Positions 36,049-44,203 of a stretch of DNA of 64,000 bases are shown piece after piece. The notes beneath the pieces are model-generated. The model did no database searches. It was not told the DNA's origin and worked only from the letters and a program-made list of their open reading frames with translations. The stretch is from JAOUEA01 sp963825685 (GTDB lineage Bacteria > Actinomycetota > UBA4738 > HRBIN12). The DNA lies in NCBI GenBank assembly GCA_963825685.1, contig CAWGUD010000009.1:81388-145387 (forward strand). Direction: 5' to 3'. The position numbers were made by a program, and so were the translations under genes. Position 1 is the first letter of the stretch. Each line of letters begins with the position of its first letter.

Positions 36049-36546
36049 TCAGCTGCGGACCGTGAAGTGTCTGCGCTGGTCGCCGGCCACGTGCACACCG
36101 AGCGCCCTCGCCGCAGCCTGAGCACGGGTGTGCGACTGCACGCCGGGTCGGGCCGAGATGTCCCGGGAGAGGTCCGCGAGCTTCACGAACCGCACGCCGG
36201 CCGCATCGACGGGAGGCCCGGCGACCGCCTCGGTCAGGCAAACGATCGGCACGACCGTGGCGAGCGCCGATGCCTTGGTCAGCCGCCCGGAGAACCGTCG
36301 CGCCCCGGTTCGAAGCTTCCGGAGCGCCGGCACCGCCTGATCCCCGACCACCGGGCGCCTCGCATCGACCAGCGCGACGCCGGCGAGATCGCACACCGCG
36401 ATCAGGAAGGCGCCCGTGGTCCCGATCACGGCGTAGTCTGCGTTCCACTCGTGTCCGGGCAGCACGAAGAAGCTGTACGCGTCGAGACGACCGAGCTCAC
36501 GCGCGACGGCGGCGGTCGCACCCGTCCCATGTTCCGGCGCAGCCAT
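36049..36546 (-). CDS. NERD-like domain protein, catalytic residues not conserved
   Basis: A 165-residue soluble protein. The stretch GHEWNADYAVIGTTGAFLIAV resembles the core of NERD (nuclease-related) domains, and PIVCLTEAV with VRFVKLADL matches their later strands. The E-x-K that completes the nuclease site in active NERD proteins is replaced around VCDLAG, so it is probably non-nucleolytic. It sits between the VWA gene and a membrane protein gene, on the same strand as the AAA+ ATPase. Assignment by motif only. Confidence 0.55.
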   Translation of the reverse strand: MAAPEHGTGATAAVARELGRLDAYSFFVLPGHEWNADYAVIGTTGAFLIAVCDLAGVALVDARRPVVGDQAVPALRKLRTGARRFSGRLTKASALATVVPIVCLTEAVAGPPVDAAGVRFVKLADLSRDISARPGVQSHTRAQAAARALGVHVAGDQRRHFTVRS

Positions 36547-36585
36547 GGTTCTCAGATTCGGCGAGGATTGCGCGGGTCTTGAGGC

Positions 36586-36975
36586 TCAGCCGATCCCGAG
36601 GCCGGTCATCAGGCCTCGAAGGGTGAGCCCGAAGCAGATGAACGCTGCGAACGCGAAGGGCACCCACGGCTGGATCGGCTTCGCGCCGGGCTGGGTCTTC
36701 TGCAGGTCGCGCGCAAGCGCGTGCGCGATGATCAGGATCACGATCGGCCCGAAGCCGTAGACGTAGTGGAGCCACTCGGTGGGGCGGCGTCCGAGCAGCA
36801 GAAGCACGATGCCGATCACCGCCTGCAACCCCGCCGCCACCTGTGCGACCGTCAACCACTGCCAGTACCGCTCACCCGGCCCGCGCCGAGCGATCAGCGC
36901 TCCGAGGGGCCAGAGCCAGCCGATCGCGAAGAGCGCGACCACCGCGAACCCGACCCACTCGTGGACCTGTGACAT
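36586..36975 (-). CDS. Four-helix membrane protein of unknown function
   Basis: A 129-residue integral membrane protein with four likely helices (about 5-28, 40-62, 70-88, 103-122). Histidines lie at HEWVGF, near the first helix, at LHYVYGF and at IIAHAL in the third; four helices with paired His could bind haem, but this is only a suggestion. Start ATG at 36975, with TAGTAT 8 nt upstream. Lies between the AAA+ ATPase and NERD-like genes. Confidence 0.65.
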   Translation of the reverse strand: MSQVHEWVGFAVVALFAIGWLWPLGALIARRGPGERYWQWLTVAQVAAGLQAVIGIVLLLLGRRPTEWLHYVYGFGPIVILIIAHALARDLQKTQPGAKPIQPWVPFAFAAFICFGLTLRGLMTGLGIG

Positions 36976-36983
36976 CGCGCCGG

Positions 36984-36989
36984 ATACTA
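36984..36989 (-). promoter_or_regulatory. -10 hexamer TAGTAT
   Basis: TAGTAT ends 8 nt before the ATG at 36975; slightly longer spacing than the other leaderless genes. Confidence 0.4.
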
Positions 36990-37002
36990 CGAGCCTGCGC
37001 CC

Positions 37003-38412
37003 TCAGGCAGCCTCGGGGCCCGTGTACCGCGCGCTTCGGTCGCCGCCATCCTTGTTCAAGCGACGCGAGAGGTACAGTCCTTCGAGCGCGAACTCGAGCG
37101 CGCTCGCCGCGACACCCGGGCTCTCCTCCTCGACACCGAGACGCTCCAGCAGCTTCGCCAGGCCGGGCAGATCGCCGATCGCATCGAGCAACTCGTTCCC
37201 GGGCGTGAGCTCTCCCGTGTCGACCGCAAGGCCCTCGTCGAACCGCTCGAGCAGCGGCGCGAAGTCGTAACCCGACAATCGCCGACGGAACACCTCGAGC
37301 TCGGCCGTGCGCATCGCCCGCAGCAAGATATCGGCCTCGCGGCCCTCCTCGATCGTGTCGAACTCGACGCGGCCCTCGGAGCTCATCAGCACAGCGGGAA
37401 GGTCGACCACGCGCGGCACGGCTTCCGGCTCGCCGGCCCGGGCCGCCCGTCGAACGGCCGCCGCCTGCAGCGTCTCGAGGTTGCCGATCGAATAACGCAC
37501 GCTGATGCCGCTGCGGTGGTTCACGTGCGCCGAGCGGCGGAGCTCAGCGGTGAGCGCCGCAACGACTTCCTTCATGAAGATCGGCACGCGCAGCGGCACG
37601 GCCCCGTCGATCCGCGCGGCTTCCTGATCCATGATGCGGATCTCCTCCCGCAGCGTCTCCGGGTAGTGCGTGCGGATCTGCGTGCCGAACCGGTCTTTCA
37701 GGGGCGAGACGATGCGGCCACGGTGCGTGTAGTCGTCGGGGTTCGCGGTCGCGACGAGCAGCATGTCGAGCGGCAACCGGATGCGGTAGCCGCGGATCTG
37801 CACGTCGCGCTCCTCGAGGATGTTGAACAGGCTCACCTGGATACGCTCGGGCAGGTCGGGCAGCTCGTTGATCGCGACGATGCCCCGGTTGGTACGAGGG
37901 ATCAGGCCGTAGTGGATCGTGCCTTCGTCGCCGAGGTACCGACCCTCAGCCACCTTGATCGGGTCGACGTCGCCGATCAGGTCACCCACGCTGGTGTCAG
38001 GGGTCGCCAGCTTCTCTGCGTACCGGTCGTCGCGGTGGATCCAGGTGATCGGCGTGTCGTCGCCGTGCTCGTCGACGAGCGCTCGGCCGTGCGCGCTGAT
38101 CGGCCGGTACGGGTGGTCGTTCGTCTCGGTTCCCTCGACCGCCGGCGCGAACTCGTCGAGCAACTGCACGAGCGCGCGCACCAGGCGCGTCTTCGCTTGA
38201 CCTCGCTCCCCGAGCAGGATCAGATCGTGTCCGGCGAGGATGCCGCGCTCGAGTGCCGGCAGCACGGTGCCCTCGAATCCGACGAGCCCGGGGAACAGGT
38301 CGTCACCGGAAGCCAGCTTCGCGAGCAGGTTGTCGCGGAGCTCCTGCTTCACGGTGCGGTCGAGGAAGCCGGACGCGCGCAAGGCGCCGAGGGTCGTGGG
38401 GAGATCGGTCAT
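37003..38412 (-). CDS. AAA+ ATPase of the MoxR/chelatase-I-like type
   Basis: A 469-residue AAA+ protein. Walker A is LGERGQAKT (about residue 67), Walker B GIVAINELPD, sensor 1 VATANPDDY, and the arginine finger region LKDRFGTQ. The inserted helix and the long C-terminal helical part resemble magnesium-chelatase subunit I and its orphan relatives. It would act with the VWA protein encoded 1 kb downstream on the same strand. ATG preceded by TACCCT-N6, a leaderless start. Confidence 0.88.
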   Translation of the reverse strand: MTDLPTTLGALRASGFLDRTVKQELRDNLLAKLASGDDLFPGLVGFEGTVLPALERGILAGHDLILLGERGQAKTRLVRALVQLLDEFAPAVEGTETNDHPYRPISAHGRALVDEHGDDTPITWIHRDDRYAEKLATPDTSVGDLIGDVDPIKVAEGRYLGDEGTIHYGLIPRTNRGIVAINELPDLPERIQVSLFNILEERDVQIRGYRIRLPLDMLLVATANPDDYTHRGRIVSPLKDRFGTQIRTHYPETLREEIRIMDQEAARIDGAVPLRVPIFMKEVVAALTAELRRSAHVNHRSGISVRYSIGNLETLQAAAVRRAARAGEPEAVPRVVDLPAVLMSSEGRVEFDTIEEGREADILLRAMRTAELEVFRRRLSGYDFAPLLERFDEGLAVDTGELTPGNELLDAIGDLPGLAKLLERLGVEEESPGVAASALEFALEGLYLSRRLNKDGGDRSARYTGPEAA

Positions 38413-38418
38413 GCGTTC

Positions 38419-38424
38419 AGGGTA
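38419..38424 (-). promoter_or_regulatory. Leaderless -10 hexamer TACCCT
   Basis: TACCCT ends 6 nt before the ATG of the AAA+ ATPase gene at 38412. Confidence 0.5.
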
Positions 38425-38482
38425 AGCCCCGCCCAGGGATAGCGCCGTGGTGTGGATCGGGTGCGTGGATTCCGCGCGGTGG

Positions 38483-38893
38483 TCAGCTGGCGCTGCGCAC
38501 CGACATCTCGACGCCGCCGAGCGCCTTCGCGAGCTTCACCGGGCTGCGGCCGTCGTTGTTCTCGTGGTGGGGGTCGGCGCCGTGACCCAGCAGCACCTGC
38601 ACGATCGGACCCTCGCCGCGGGTGCGGAGCGTCGCGCACCACAACGGCGTGTTGCCGTCCACGTCCTCGGCGTCGACGTCGGCGCCACTCGAGAGCAGCA
38701 GTTCCGCGACGGCGACCGAGCATCCTTGGGCCGCGTAGTGCAGTGGCGTCTGCCCGTCGTGGTCTCCGATGCGGATGTCGACGCCCGAGTCCACCAGTTC
38801 CTGGGCGCGAGGGAGGTCGCCGAACAGCGCGGCGTAGTGCAGCGGCACGCGGCCCGAGACGTCCGCGGGCGGCCTGTTCTCAACCAAAGCCAT
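38483..38893 (-). CDS. Ankyrin-repeat protein
   Basis: A 136-residue protein with three to four ankyrin repeats. GRVPLHYAALFGDLPRAQEL, GQTPLHYAAQGCSVAVAELL and GNTPLWCATLRT each show the T/V-P-L-H-x-A pattern, and the last, GRSPVKLAK, is partial. No signal peptide. Probably a protein-binding module. ATG at 38893 was chosen over an upstream TTG at 38941. Divergent from the UvrD2-like helicase gene. Confidence 0.82.
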   Translation of the reverse strand: MALVENRPPADVSGRVPLHYAALFGDLPRAQELVDSGVDIRIGDHDGQTPLHYAAQGCSVAVAELLLSSGADVDAEDVDGNTPLWCATLRTRGEGPIVQVLLGHGADPHHENNDGRSPVKLAKALGGVEMSVRSAS

Positions 38894-38962
38894 AGGGTCC
38901 CTATCGGCCGCAGGGCGGTGATGCTGAAACGGTTCGTTCAAAGATGCGTCCGAGGCCGCTGG

Positions 38963-38968
38963 TAGCGT
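38963..38968 (+). promoter_or_regulatory. Leaderless -10 hexamer TAGCGT
   Basis: TAGCGT ends 7 nt before the ATG of the helicase gene at 38976. Confidence 0.5.
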
Positions 38969-38975
38969 CGCGTCG

Positions 38976-40913
38976 ATGACAGAAGGAACCGACCCACTCG
39001 CCGGGCTGAACGACGCCCAGCGTCAAGCCGCCGAAGCCGTGCGAGGGCCGGTCGCGATCCTGGCGGGCGCCGGCACCGGCAAGACCACCACGATCACCCA
39101 CCGCATCGCCCATCAGGTGCAGGTCGGCGCGTTCGAACCGACCGCCGTGCTGGCGGTCACGTTCACCGAGAAGGCGGCCGGTGAGTTGAAGGCGCGCCTG
39201 GCCGGGCTCGGGGTCGAAGGCGTCGAGGCCCGCACGTTCCACGCGTCGGCACTGCGCCAGCTCGGCACCCTCTGGCCGAGGTTCACGGGTCGCGGGCTCC
39301 CCGAGGTGCTGAACACGAAGGCACAGATCCTGAACCCGATCGCGAACGGGCTGCCCGGCGCGTACCGGTTCCTGCCGCGGCGCGAACTCGCCGGCGAGAT
39401 CGAGTGGGCGAAGAACCGGCTCGTGAACCCGGCCGGCTACCTCGAAGCGATCGAGGCAGAGGACCGCACGCCCCCGTTGCCGGCGGACCTGATGCAGCGC
39501 ACCTTCGCGGCGTACGAGCGCACGAAGGGCGAACGGCGCATGGACTTCGAGGACATGCTGCTGATGCTCGTGAGGCTCCTCGGCGACGAGGCCGAGGCCG
39601 CCCGCCTGGTGCACGAGCGGTTCCATGCGTTCACGGTCGACGAGTACCAGGACGTGAACCCGCTTCAGCAGGCCCTGCTCGACCGGTGGCTCGGGGGCCG
39701 CGACGAGCTCTGCGTCGTCGGCGACGACTACCAGACGATCTACACGTTCACCGGCGCCTCACCCGAGCACCTGTTGACGTTTCCCGAGCGCTACCCGAAC
39801 GCCACGGTCGTTCGGCTCGAGGAGAACTACCGGTCGTCACCGCAGGTCCTGACGGTCGCGAACGCACTCGCCCGGTCGATGGGCGGGTTCCAGAAGACGC
39901 TGCGAGCGACCCGCGACGACGGGCCGAACCCGACCGCGCGCGCGGTGCCCGACCCCGAGGCCGAGGTCGCGTTCGTGATCGGTGAGGCCCAGCGGCTGCA
40001 CGGCCAGGGTGTGCCGTGGGAACAGGTCGCCGTGCTCTACCGCATCAACGCCCGCTCCGAGACCTACGAGGAAGCGCTCGCTGCCGCGGGCGTGCCGTAC
40101 CAGGTGCGCGATGGGTCGTTCCTGCGGCGTCCGGGGCCACGCGGCGTGATCGCCCGGCTCCGCAGAACCGAGGGGGCAACCGACGTCGCCGGGGCGGTCG
40201 AGGCGATCACCGACTCGATCGGCTACGCGCCCGACGGGCCGGGCGACGACGCTGGCGACGAGGAAGCCACGCGGCAGGCCGACCTCGGGCGCATGCGGGC
40301 GCTCGCGTCGGAGTACACGAGGGCGGCCGGCGACGAGGCGACGGTCCAGGGCTTCCTGGCTGAACTCGAGCATCGGTTCGCCGCCGAACGCGAGGGTCGC
40401 GGCGTGCAGCTGATGACCTACCACCGTGCGAAGGGGCTGGAGTTCGAGGCGGTGTTCCTGCCGAGGCTCCTCGACGGCGAGCTCCCCTACCGAGCCCGGA
40501 AGAGCGAGGCCGATCCCGACGAGGAGCGACGGCTGCTGTACGTGGGCATCACACGGGCGCGGGAGCACCTGTTCCTGTCGTGGCCGCGTGAACCGCGCTC
40601 CGCACCGAGCCCGTTCCTCCGGGAGATCGGGGTGGTGAAGGCCGAGGCCGCTCGCCGGTCCGCTGCGTCGCGCACCCCGGTCACGGTCGGTGCCGGAGGC
40701 GGACCGTTGTTCGATCGGCTGAAGGAGTGGCGTCGCCTGCGCGCTTCGACAGACGGCGTGCCGGCGTACGTGATCTTCCATGACTCGACGCTCGCCGAGA
40801 TCGCAGAGCGCAAGCCGGGCGACTGGGCAGACCTGGCGGCCGTGCCAGGCATCGGCCCGACGAAGCTCGATCGCTACGCCGACGAGGTGCTCGCGATCGT
40901 GTCGGCCGAGTAG
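38976..40913 (+). CDS. uvrD2: SF1A DNA helicase, UvrD2-like with C-terminal HRDC domain
   Basis: A 645-residue 3'-5' helicase. Motif I is GAGTGKT (about 29-35), motif II DEYQD (about 220), motif III GDDYQTIYTFTGA, motif IV LEENYRS, motif V TYHRAKGLEF and motif VI VGITRARE. The C-terminal 75 residues form an HRDC domain ending in VPGIGPTKLDRYADEVL, as in actinobacterial UvrD2. The linker cysteine cluster of the mycobacterial enzyme is not visible. ATG start is leaderless. Confidence 0.9.
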   Translation: MTEGTDPLAGLNDAQRQAAEAVRGPVAILAGAGTGKTTTITHRIAHQVQVGAFEPTAVLAVTFTEKAAGELKARLAGLGVEGVEARTFHASALRQLGTLWPRFTGRGLPEVLNTKAQILNPIANGLPGAYRFLPRRELAGEIEWAKNRLVNPAGYLEAIEAEDRTPPLPADLMQRTFAAYERTKGERRMDFEDMLLMLVRLLGDEAEAARLVHERFHAFTVDEYQDVNPLQQALLDRWLGGRDELCVVGDDYQTIYTFTGASPEHLLTFPERYPNATVVRLEENYRSSPQVLTVANALARSMGGFQKTLRATRDDGPNPTARAVPDPEAEVAFVIGEAQRLHGQGVPWEQVAVLYRINARSETYEEALAAAGVPYQVRDGSFLRRPGPRGVIARLRRTEGATDVAGAVEAITDSIGYAPDGPGDDAGDEEATRQADLGRMRALASEYTRAAGDEATVQGFLAELEHRFAAEREGRGVQLMTYHRAKGLEFEAVFLPRLLDGELPYRARKSEADPDEERRLLYVGITRAREHLFLSWPREPRSAPSPFLREIGVVKAEAARRSAASRTPVTVGAGGGPLFDRLKEWRRLRASTDGVPAYVIFHDSTLAEIAERKPGDWADLAAVPGIGPTKLDRYADEVLAIVSAE

Positions 40914-40919
40914 TCCAGA

Positions 40920-41666
40920 TCAGACGAGCCGGGCGACGAGCAACGCCACCGCCAGGAGCGGCACCGCGATCGAGAGGAACCGGAGCCCCGACTCGGGAGC
41001 GACACGCAGGGTCGAGGCGTCGATCGGTTCTCGGACCCCGTCGTCGAGCGTCACCTCTCCGCGCACGTCGACGACACGACGACGGAGGCGTCTGACGGGC
41101 GTCGACAGCGCACGTTGCGCCGCGCTGAGCATCGCGCAGGCCGCGGCAGCGAGCATGACGGCCAGGCTGAGCGCCGCGGCCTGCGCGAAGTACGCGGTGA
41201 GCACCGGGAAGGCCCCCCACGCGAGCGCGAACCACAAGTCGGAATGGAACGCGCCGCCGAACAACTCCAGGTTGTAGGCGACCACCAGGAACGCCCCCAC
41301 CACGATGAACACGCCGAGCCAGGGCGAGACCTCGACCATGCCGTCGATGCCGAGCGCGACGGCGCCGGCGAGGCCGACGACCGCGACGGCCACGAGCACG
41401 ACGCTCGAGACGCGGGTGCGGAGCGGCCGTCCGTGCAGTTCGTCGAGCGCGTGTGCGGCGATGCCCATCGCGAGGAAGAAGGCGAGCAGGGTCTCGCCCA
41501 GCCAACGCATGTTCACGTCGGGGGCGAGCGACGCACCGATCACCACGTACGACAGGTGCCACACGGTGTACGGCGGATGGAGCAGGCTCCACCAATCGCG
41601 CCACCCCCCCGGCTCCAGCGCGTAGAACGCCGGACGCTCCGAAGGCCCGTTCGGACTACGTTGCAC
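40920..41666 (-). CDS. UbiA-like membrane protein
   Basis: A 248-residue membrane protein with about six to seven helices. HALDELHGRPL and VAYNLELF resemble the two aspartate-bearing loops of UbiA prenyltransferases, although the second loop is weak, so the activity is uncertain. A charged soluble patch (RRRVVDVRGEVTLDDG) lies before the last helix. GTG at 41666 overlaps the end of the MenG-like methyltransferase gene by 11 bp, which favours a quinone or isoprenoid-linked role. Convergent with the helicase gene. Confidence 0.6.
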   Translation of the reverse strand: MQRSPNGPSERPAFYALEPGGWRDWWSLLHPPYTVWHLSYVVIGASLAPDVNMRWLGETLLAFFLAMGIAAHALDELHGRPLRTRVSSVVLVAVAVVGLAGAVALGIDGMVEVSPWLGVFIVVGAFLVVAYNLELFGGAFHSDLWFALAWGAFPVLTAYFAQAAALSLAVMLAAAACAMLSAAQRALSTPVRRLRRRVVDVRGEVTLDDGVREPIDASTLRVAPESGLRFLSIAVPLLAVALLVARLV

Positions 41667-42390
41667 GACCGCCCGCCTTCACGCCCCAGATCACCACCGC
41701 GGCGCCGAGCGTCAGCTCGCGGGAGCGCACGTGGCCGATGCCGGCTTCCTGCCACCACCGCACCTGTTCGGGCAGCGGCGCCCGTTCTTCGAGCCGGCTG
41801 ATGCTGGGGCCGAGGAAGTTGCCGGTGTGCCGCCACTGCGGCGAGATGAACGATCCGAGCACCGGAAGCACGCCGCGGGTGTACGCGTACCAACCCGCCC
41901 GCAGCATGGGCCGCTGCGGCACGTGGAACTCCAACGACGCAATCGCGCCCCCCGGCCGCACGACGCGGGCGAGCTCGCGGAGCGTCGCCGCGGGGTCGTC
42001 GACGTAGCGCACGAGGTAGGTGAACGTCAGCGCGTCGAACGTGCCGTCGGCGAACGGAAGCGCCTCCGCCCGACCGAGCGCCGGCCGGATCTGGCCGCTG
42101 AACCCGGCCGCTTCGTTCGCGGGCAGTCCCGCCACGAGCATCCTCTCGCTGGGGTCGAGGGAGACGACGTTGACCCGCAGGCGAGCCGCGAGGTCGCGCG
42201 AGACCAGCCCGGTGCCCGCGGCGACGTCGAGCACGAGTGACCCCGGCACGGCCCCGAGCTTGGAGACCATGAACCTGCGCCACCGCGGATCCTGGCCGAA
42301 CGACAGCACCGCGCCCGCCCAGGAGTACTGCGGCGCGATAGCCGTGAACAACCCGGGCGACGCGGCGCGGTCCGAAGCCACGTCAGCCAC
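41656..42390 (-). CDS. UbiE/MenG-like methyltransferase
   Basis: A 244-residue class I methyltransferase. The N-terminus FTAIAPQYSWAGAVLSFGQDPRWRR is the start of UbiE/COQ5-family proteins. Motif I is VLDVAAGTGLVSRDLA, and ALPFADGTFDALTFTYLVRYVDD plus ARVVRPGGAIASLEF follow in family order. It probably methylates a demethylmenaquinone or related quinone. GTG at 42390 overlaps the HAD gene stop by a few bases, so the three leftward genes (HAD, MenG-like, UbiA-like) form an operon. Confidence 0.82.
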   Translation of the reverse strand: MADVASDRAASPGLFTAIAPQYSWAGAVLSFGQDPRWRRFMVSKLGAVPGSLVLDVAAGTGLVSRDLAARLRVNVVSLDPSERMLVAGLPANEAAGFSGQIRPALGRAEALPFADGTFDALTFTYLVRYVDDPAATLRELARVVRPGGAIASLEFHVPQRPMLRAGWYAYTRGVLPVLGSFISPQWRHTGNFLGPSISRLEERAPLPEQVRWWQEAGIGHVRSRELTLGAAVVIWGVKAGGRAT

Positions 42391-43168
42391 CGAGTCCGAG
42401 CAGCGCCGGCACGTCGGCGAGCGCGTCGACCACGACGTCGGGCGTGCCACGGTCGAGGTCGGCGGGCTGGAACTTCCCGCTGCGAACGAGGACTCCGACG
42501 AGCCCGGAGCTCTGCGCGCCGGCGACGTCGTTCATGATGTCGTCCCCGACCATCGCCGCTCGTTCGGGCGACACCCCGAGCATGTCGAGCGCTGCACGGA
42601 AGTAGGCGGACGCCGGCTTCCCACACACGACCGGCGTGACGCCCGACGAGGCCTCGAGTGCCGCGACGAACGCACCTCCATCGAGCTGGAGTCCTTCGCT
42701 CGTGCGCCAATAGAGGTTCCGGTGCATCGCCACGAACGCGGCGCCCTCGTTCAGCCGTCGGAACACCCGGTTGATCATCTCGTAGCTGAAGTCGTCGCAC
42801 CCCCCGCCGAGCACGACCACATCGGCCCGATCGACGTCGACCAGCTCCACCCCCGTGAGGTCTTCACGCGGGTCGCCGTCGCTCAGCACGAACACCTTCG
42901 CCCCCGCATGGAGAGAGCGGAGGTGGCTCGCGGTCGCGGTCACGGCCGTCACGATCTCGTCGGGCGTGAAGTCGAAGCCGGCCTCGCGCAACGTCGCGGC
43001 GAGTCCCAGGCGCGTGTGCGTCGTCGTGTTCGTGAGGAGCCGGAACGGCACATCGCCACGACGCAGCGCAGCGACGGCCTCCACCGAGCCCGGCAGCGCC
43101 TGCCACGACGTGACGAGCACACCATCGATGTCGAGCAACAACGCATCGACGTCGAGCGGAGCGGTCAT
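42383..43168 (-). CDS. HAD-IIA phosphatase (NagD-like)
   Basis: A 261-residue HAD hydrolase. Motif I is LLDIDGVLV with the nucleophile Asp, motif II LLTNTTT, motif III Lys in CGKPASAYF and motif IV MVGDDIMNDVAGA. The C2a cap inserted between motifs II and III is of NagD type, acting on small phosphometabolites. Start ATG at 43168 with CAGACT-N6 upstream. First gene of the operon with the MenG-like and UbiA-like genes. Confidence 0.88.
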   Translation of the reverse strand: MTAPLDVDALLLDIDGVLVTSWQALPGSVEAVAALRRGDVPFRLLTNTTTHTRLGLAATLREAGFDFTPDEIVTAVTATASHLRSLHAGAKVFVLSDGDPREDLTGVELVDVDRADVVVLGGGCDDFSYEMINRVFRRLNEGAAFVAMHRNLYWRTSEGLQLDGGAFVAALEASSGVTPVVCGKPASAYFRAALDMLGVSPERAAMVGDDIMNDVAGAQSSGLVGVLVRSGKFQPADLDRGTPDVVVDALADVPALLGLGG

Positions 43169-43174
43169 GACCGC

Positions 43175-43180
43175 AGTCTG
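43175..43180 (-). promoter_or_regulatory. Possible leaderless -10 hexamer CAGACT
   Basis: CAGACT ends 6 nt before the ATG of the HAD gene at 43168. The match to TAnnnT lacks the first T. Confidence 0.3.
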
Positions 43181-43219
43181 GCACGCGACGCCGAACCTCG
43201 AGGGTGCCCCTCTTCCCCC

Positions 43220-44083
43220 TTAGAGCCGGATGCCGGCCCGCTTCCTCGCCTCGGCGAGATCGGCGCCCGGGTCGATGCCCTGCTGTCGCAGCAGGAAATC
43301 CGTGTAGGGAGCGATGAATCGATACTTCGGCGGCAGCGCCGGTCGCACCGCGCGGATCAACGGGAACGACGCTCGCGTCGCTGCCCGCTTCCCCGCACCG
43401 AAGGGAACGCCGTACATCTCGCGGATAGCATCGGGCAACGTGCCGTACGCGAGCCGTGAGACGCCGCGAAGCACCGGACGCCACTCCGCTTCCTCGGGTG
43501 GATCGAAGAACAGGTCCAACACCCTGCGGGCCCCGTCGGTCACCTGCAGCTCTCCTCGATCCTCGAAGTCGGCGAGCCAAGCGCGGAGCCCCTGCCACGT
43601 CGACGGGATCATCTCGCGAGGGACGAGGCAGAGTTGCGCCGCGAGCATCTGCTCTTCGTGGAAGCGTTGACGACCGGCATCGTCGAGCTTCCCGACGGTG
43701 AGCGCTTCGAAGAGGATCGCCGAATCGACGAGGCACGCGTGCACGTAGAGCAGCAACTCGGGGTCGAGGGCGTCGTAGCGCTTGCCGGTGACAGGATCGA
43801 TGCCGTTGATGCGAGTGTGCACCTCGTTGATCTTGTCGGCTGCCGCGTGCGCCTCGGTCTTGGTTCCGAATGTGAGTGTGTAGGTCAGGATCAGTGTGCG
43901 CTGCAGCCGCTTCCATGGGTTCCGCTCGTACATGCCCGTCTGGTTGGCACCGGCGACCACGAGCGGATGGGCGGCCTGCATCAGCAGCGCGCGCGCACCA
44001 CCGAACAGCACCGTGACCTCGCGGTGCACCTGCCATGAGACGCTCTCGGGCCCGAAGTAGCCGCTGTCGGTCGTGCTGGCCAT
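43220..44083 (-). CDS. DUF2236 (MpaB/latex-clearing-like oxygenase) family protein
   Basis: A 287-residue helical protein of the DUF2236 family. WQVHREVTVLFGGARALLMQAAHPLVVAG holds the His expected to bind haem b, and HACLVDSAIL and DALDPELLLYVH follow. Some members cleave polyisoprene or oxidise phenolic meroterpenoids; most, like this, have no known substrate. ATG at 44083 is preceded by TACGCT-N6, so it is leaderless. Divergent from the DUF5317 gene. Confidence 0.85.
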   Translation of the reverse strand: MASTTDSGYFGPESVSWQVHREVTVLFGGARALLMQAAHPLVVAGANQTGMYERNPWKRLQRTLILTYTLTFGTKTEAHAAADKINEVHTRINGIDPVTGKRYDALDPELLLYVHACLVDSAILFEALTVGKLDDAGRQRFHEEQMLAAQLCLVPREMIPSTWQGLRAWLADFEDRGELQVTDGARRVLDLFFDPPEEAEWRPVLRGVSRLAYGTLPDAIREMYGVPFGAGKRAATRASFPLIRAVRPALPPKYRFIAPYTDFLLRQQGIDPGADLAEARKRAGIRL

Positions 44084-44089
44084 GCTTCG

Positions 44090-44095
44090 AGCGTA
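44090..44095 (-). promoter_or_regulatory. Leaderless -10 hexamer TACGCT
   Basis: TACGCT ends 6 nt before the ATG of the DUF2236 gene at 44083. Confidence 0.5.
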
Positions 44096-44203
44096 CGGGC
44101 ATACGGCGTGTTCGGCCCTGGTCGAACCTCTGCGCCGCTCGCAACTGGACTTGCACCCGAACCGATGGGACGATCGCGGCCCCACGCGTCATCCTTCCCC
44201 ACC

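Noticed and set aside
38483..38941. Start of the ankyrin protein at the TTG at 38941
   Set aside because: The extra 16 residues are unlike an ankyrin cap and the ATG at 38893 directly precedes the first repeat; kept as a minor alternative.
40920..41666. Firm assignment as a menaquinone prenyltransferase
   Set aside because: Only one of the two Asp-rich loops of UbiA enzymes is convincing, so the entry is left as UbiA-like.
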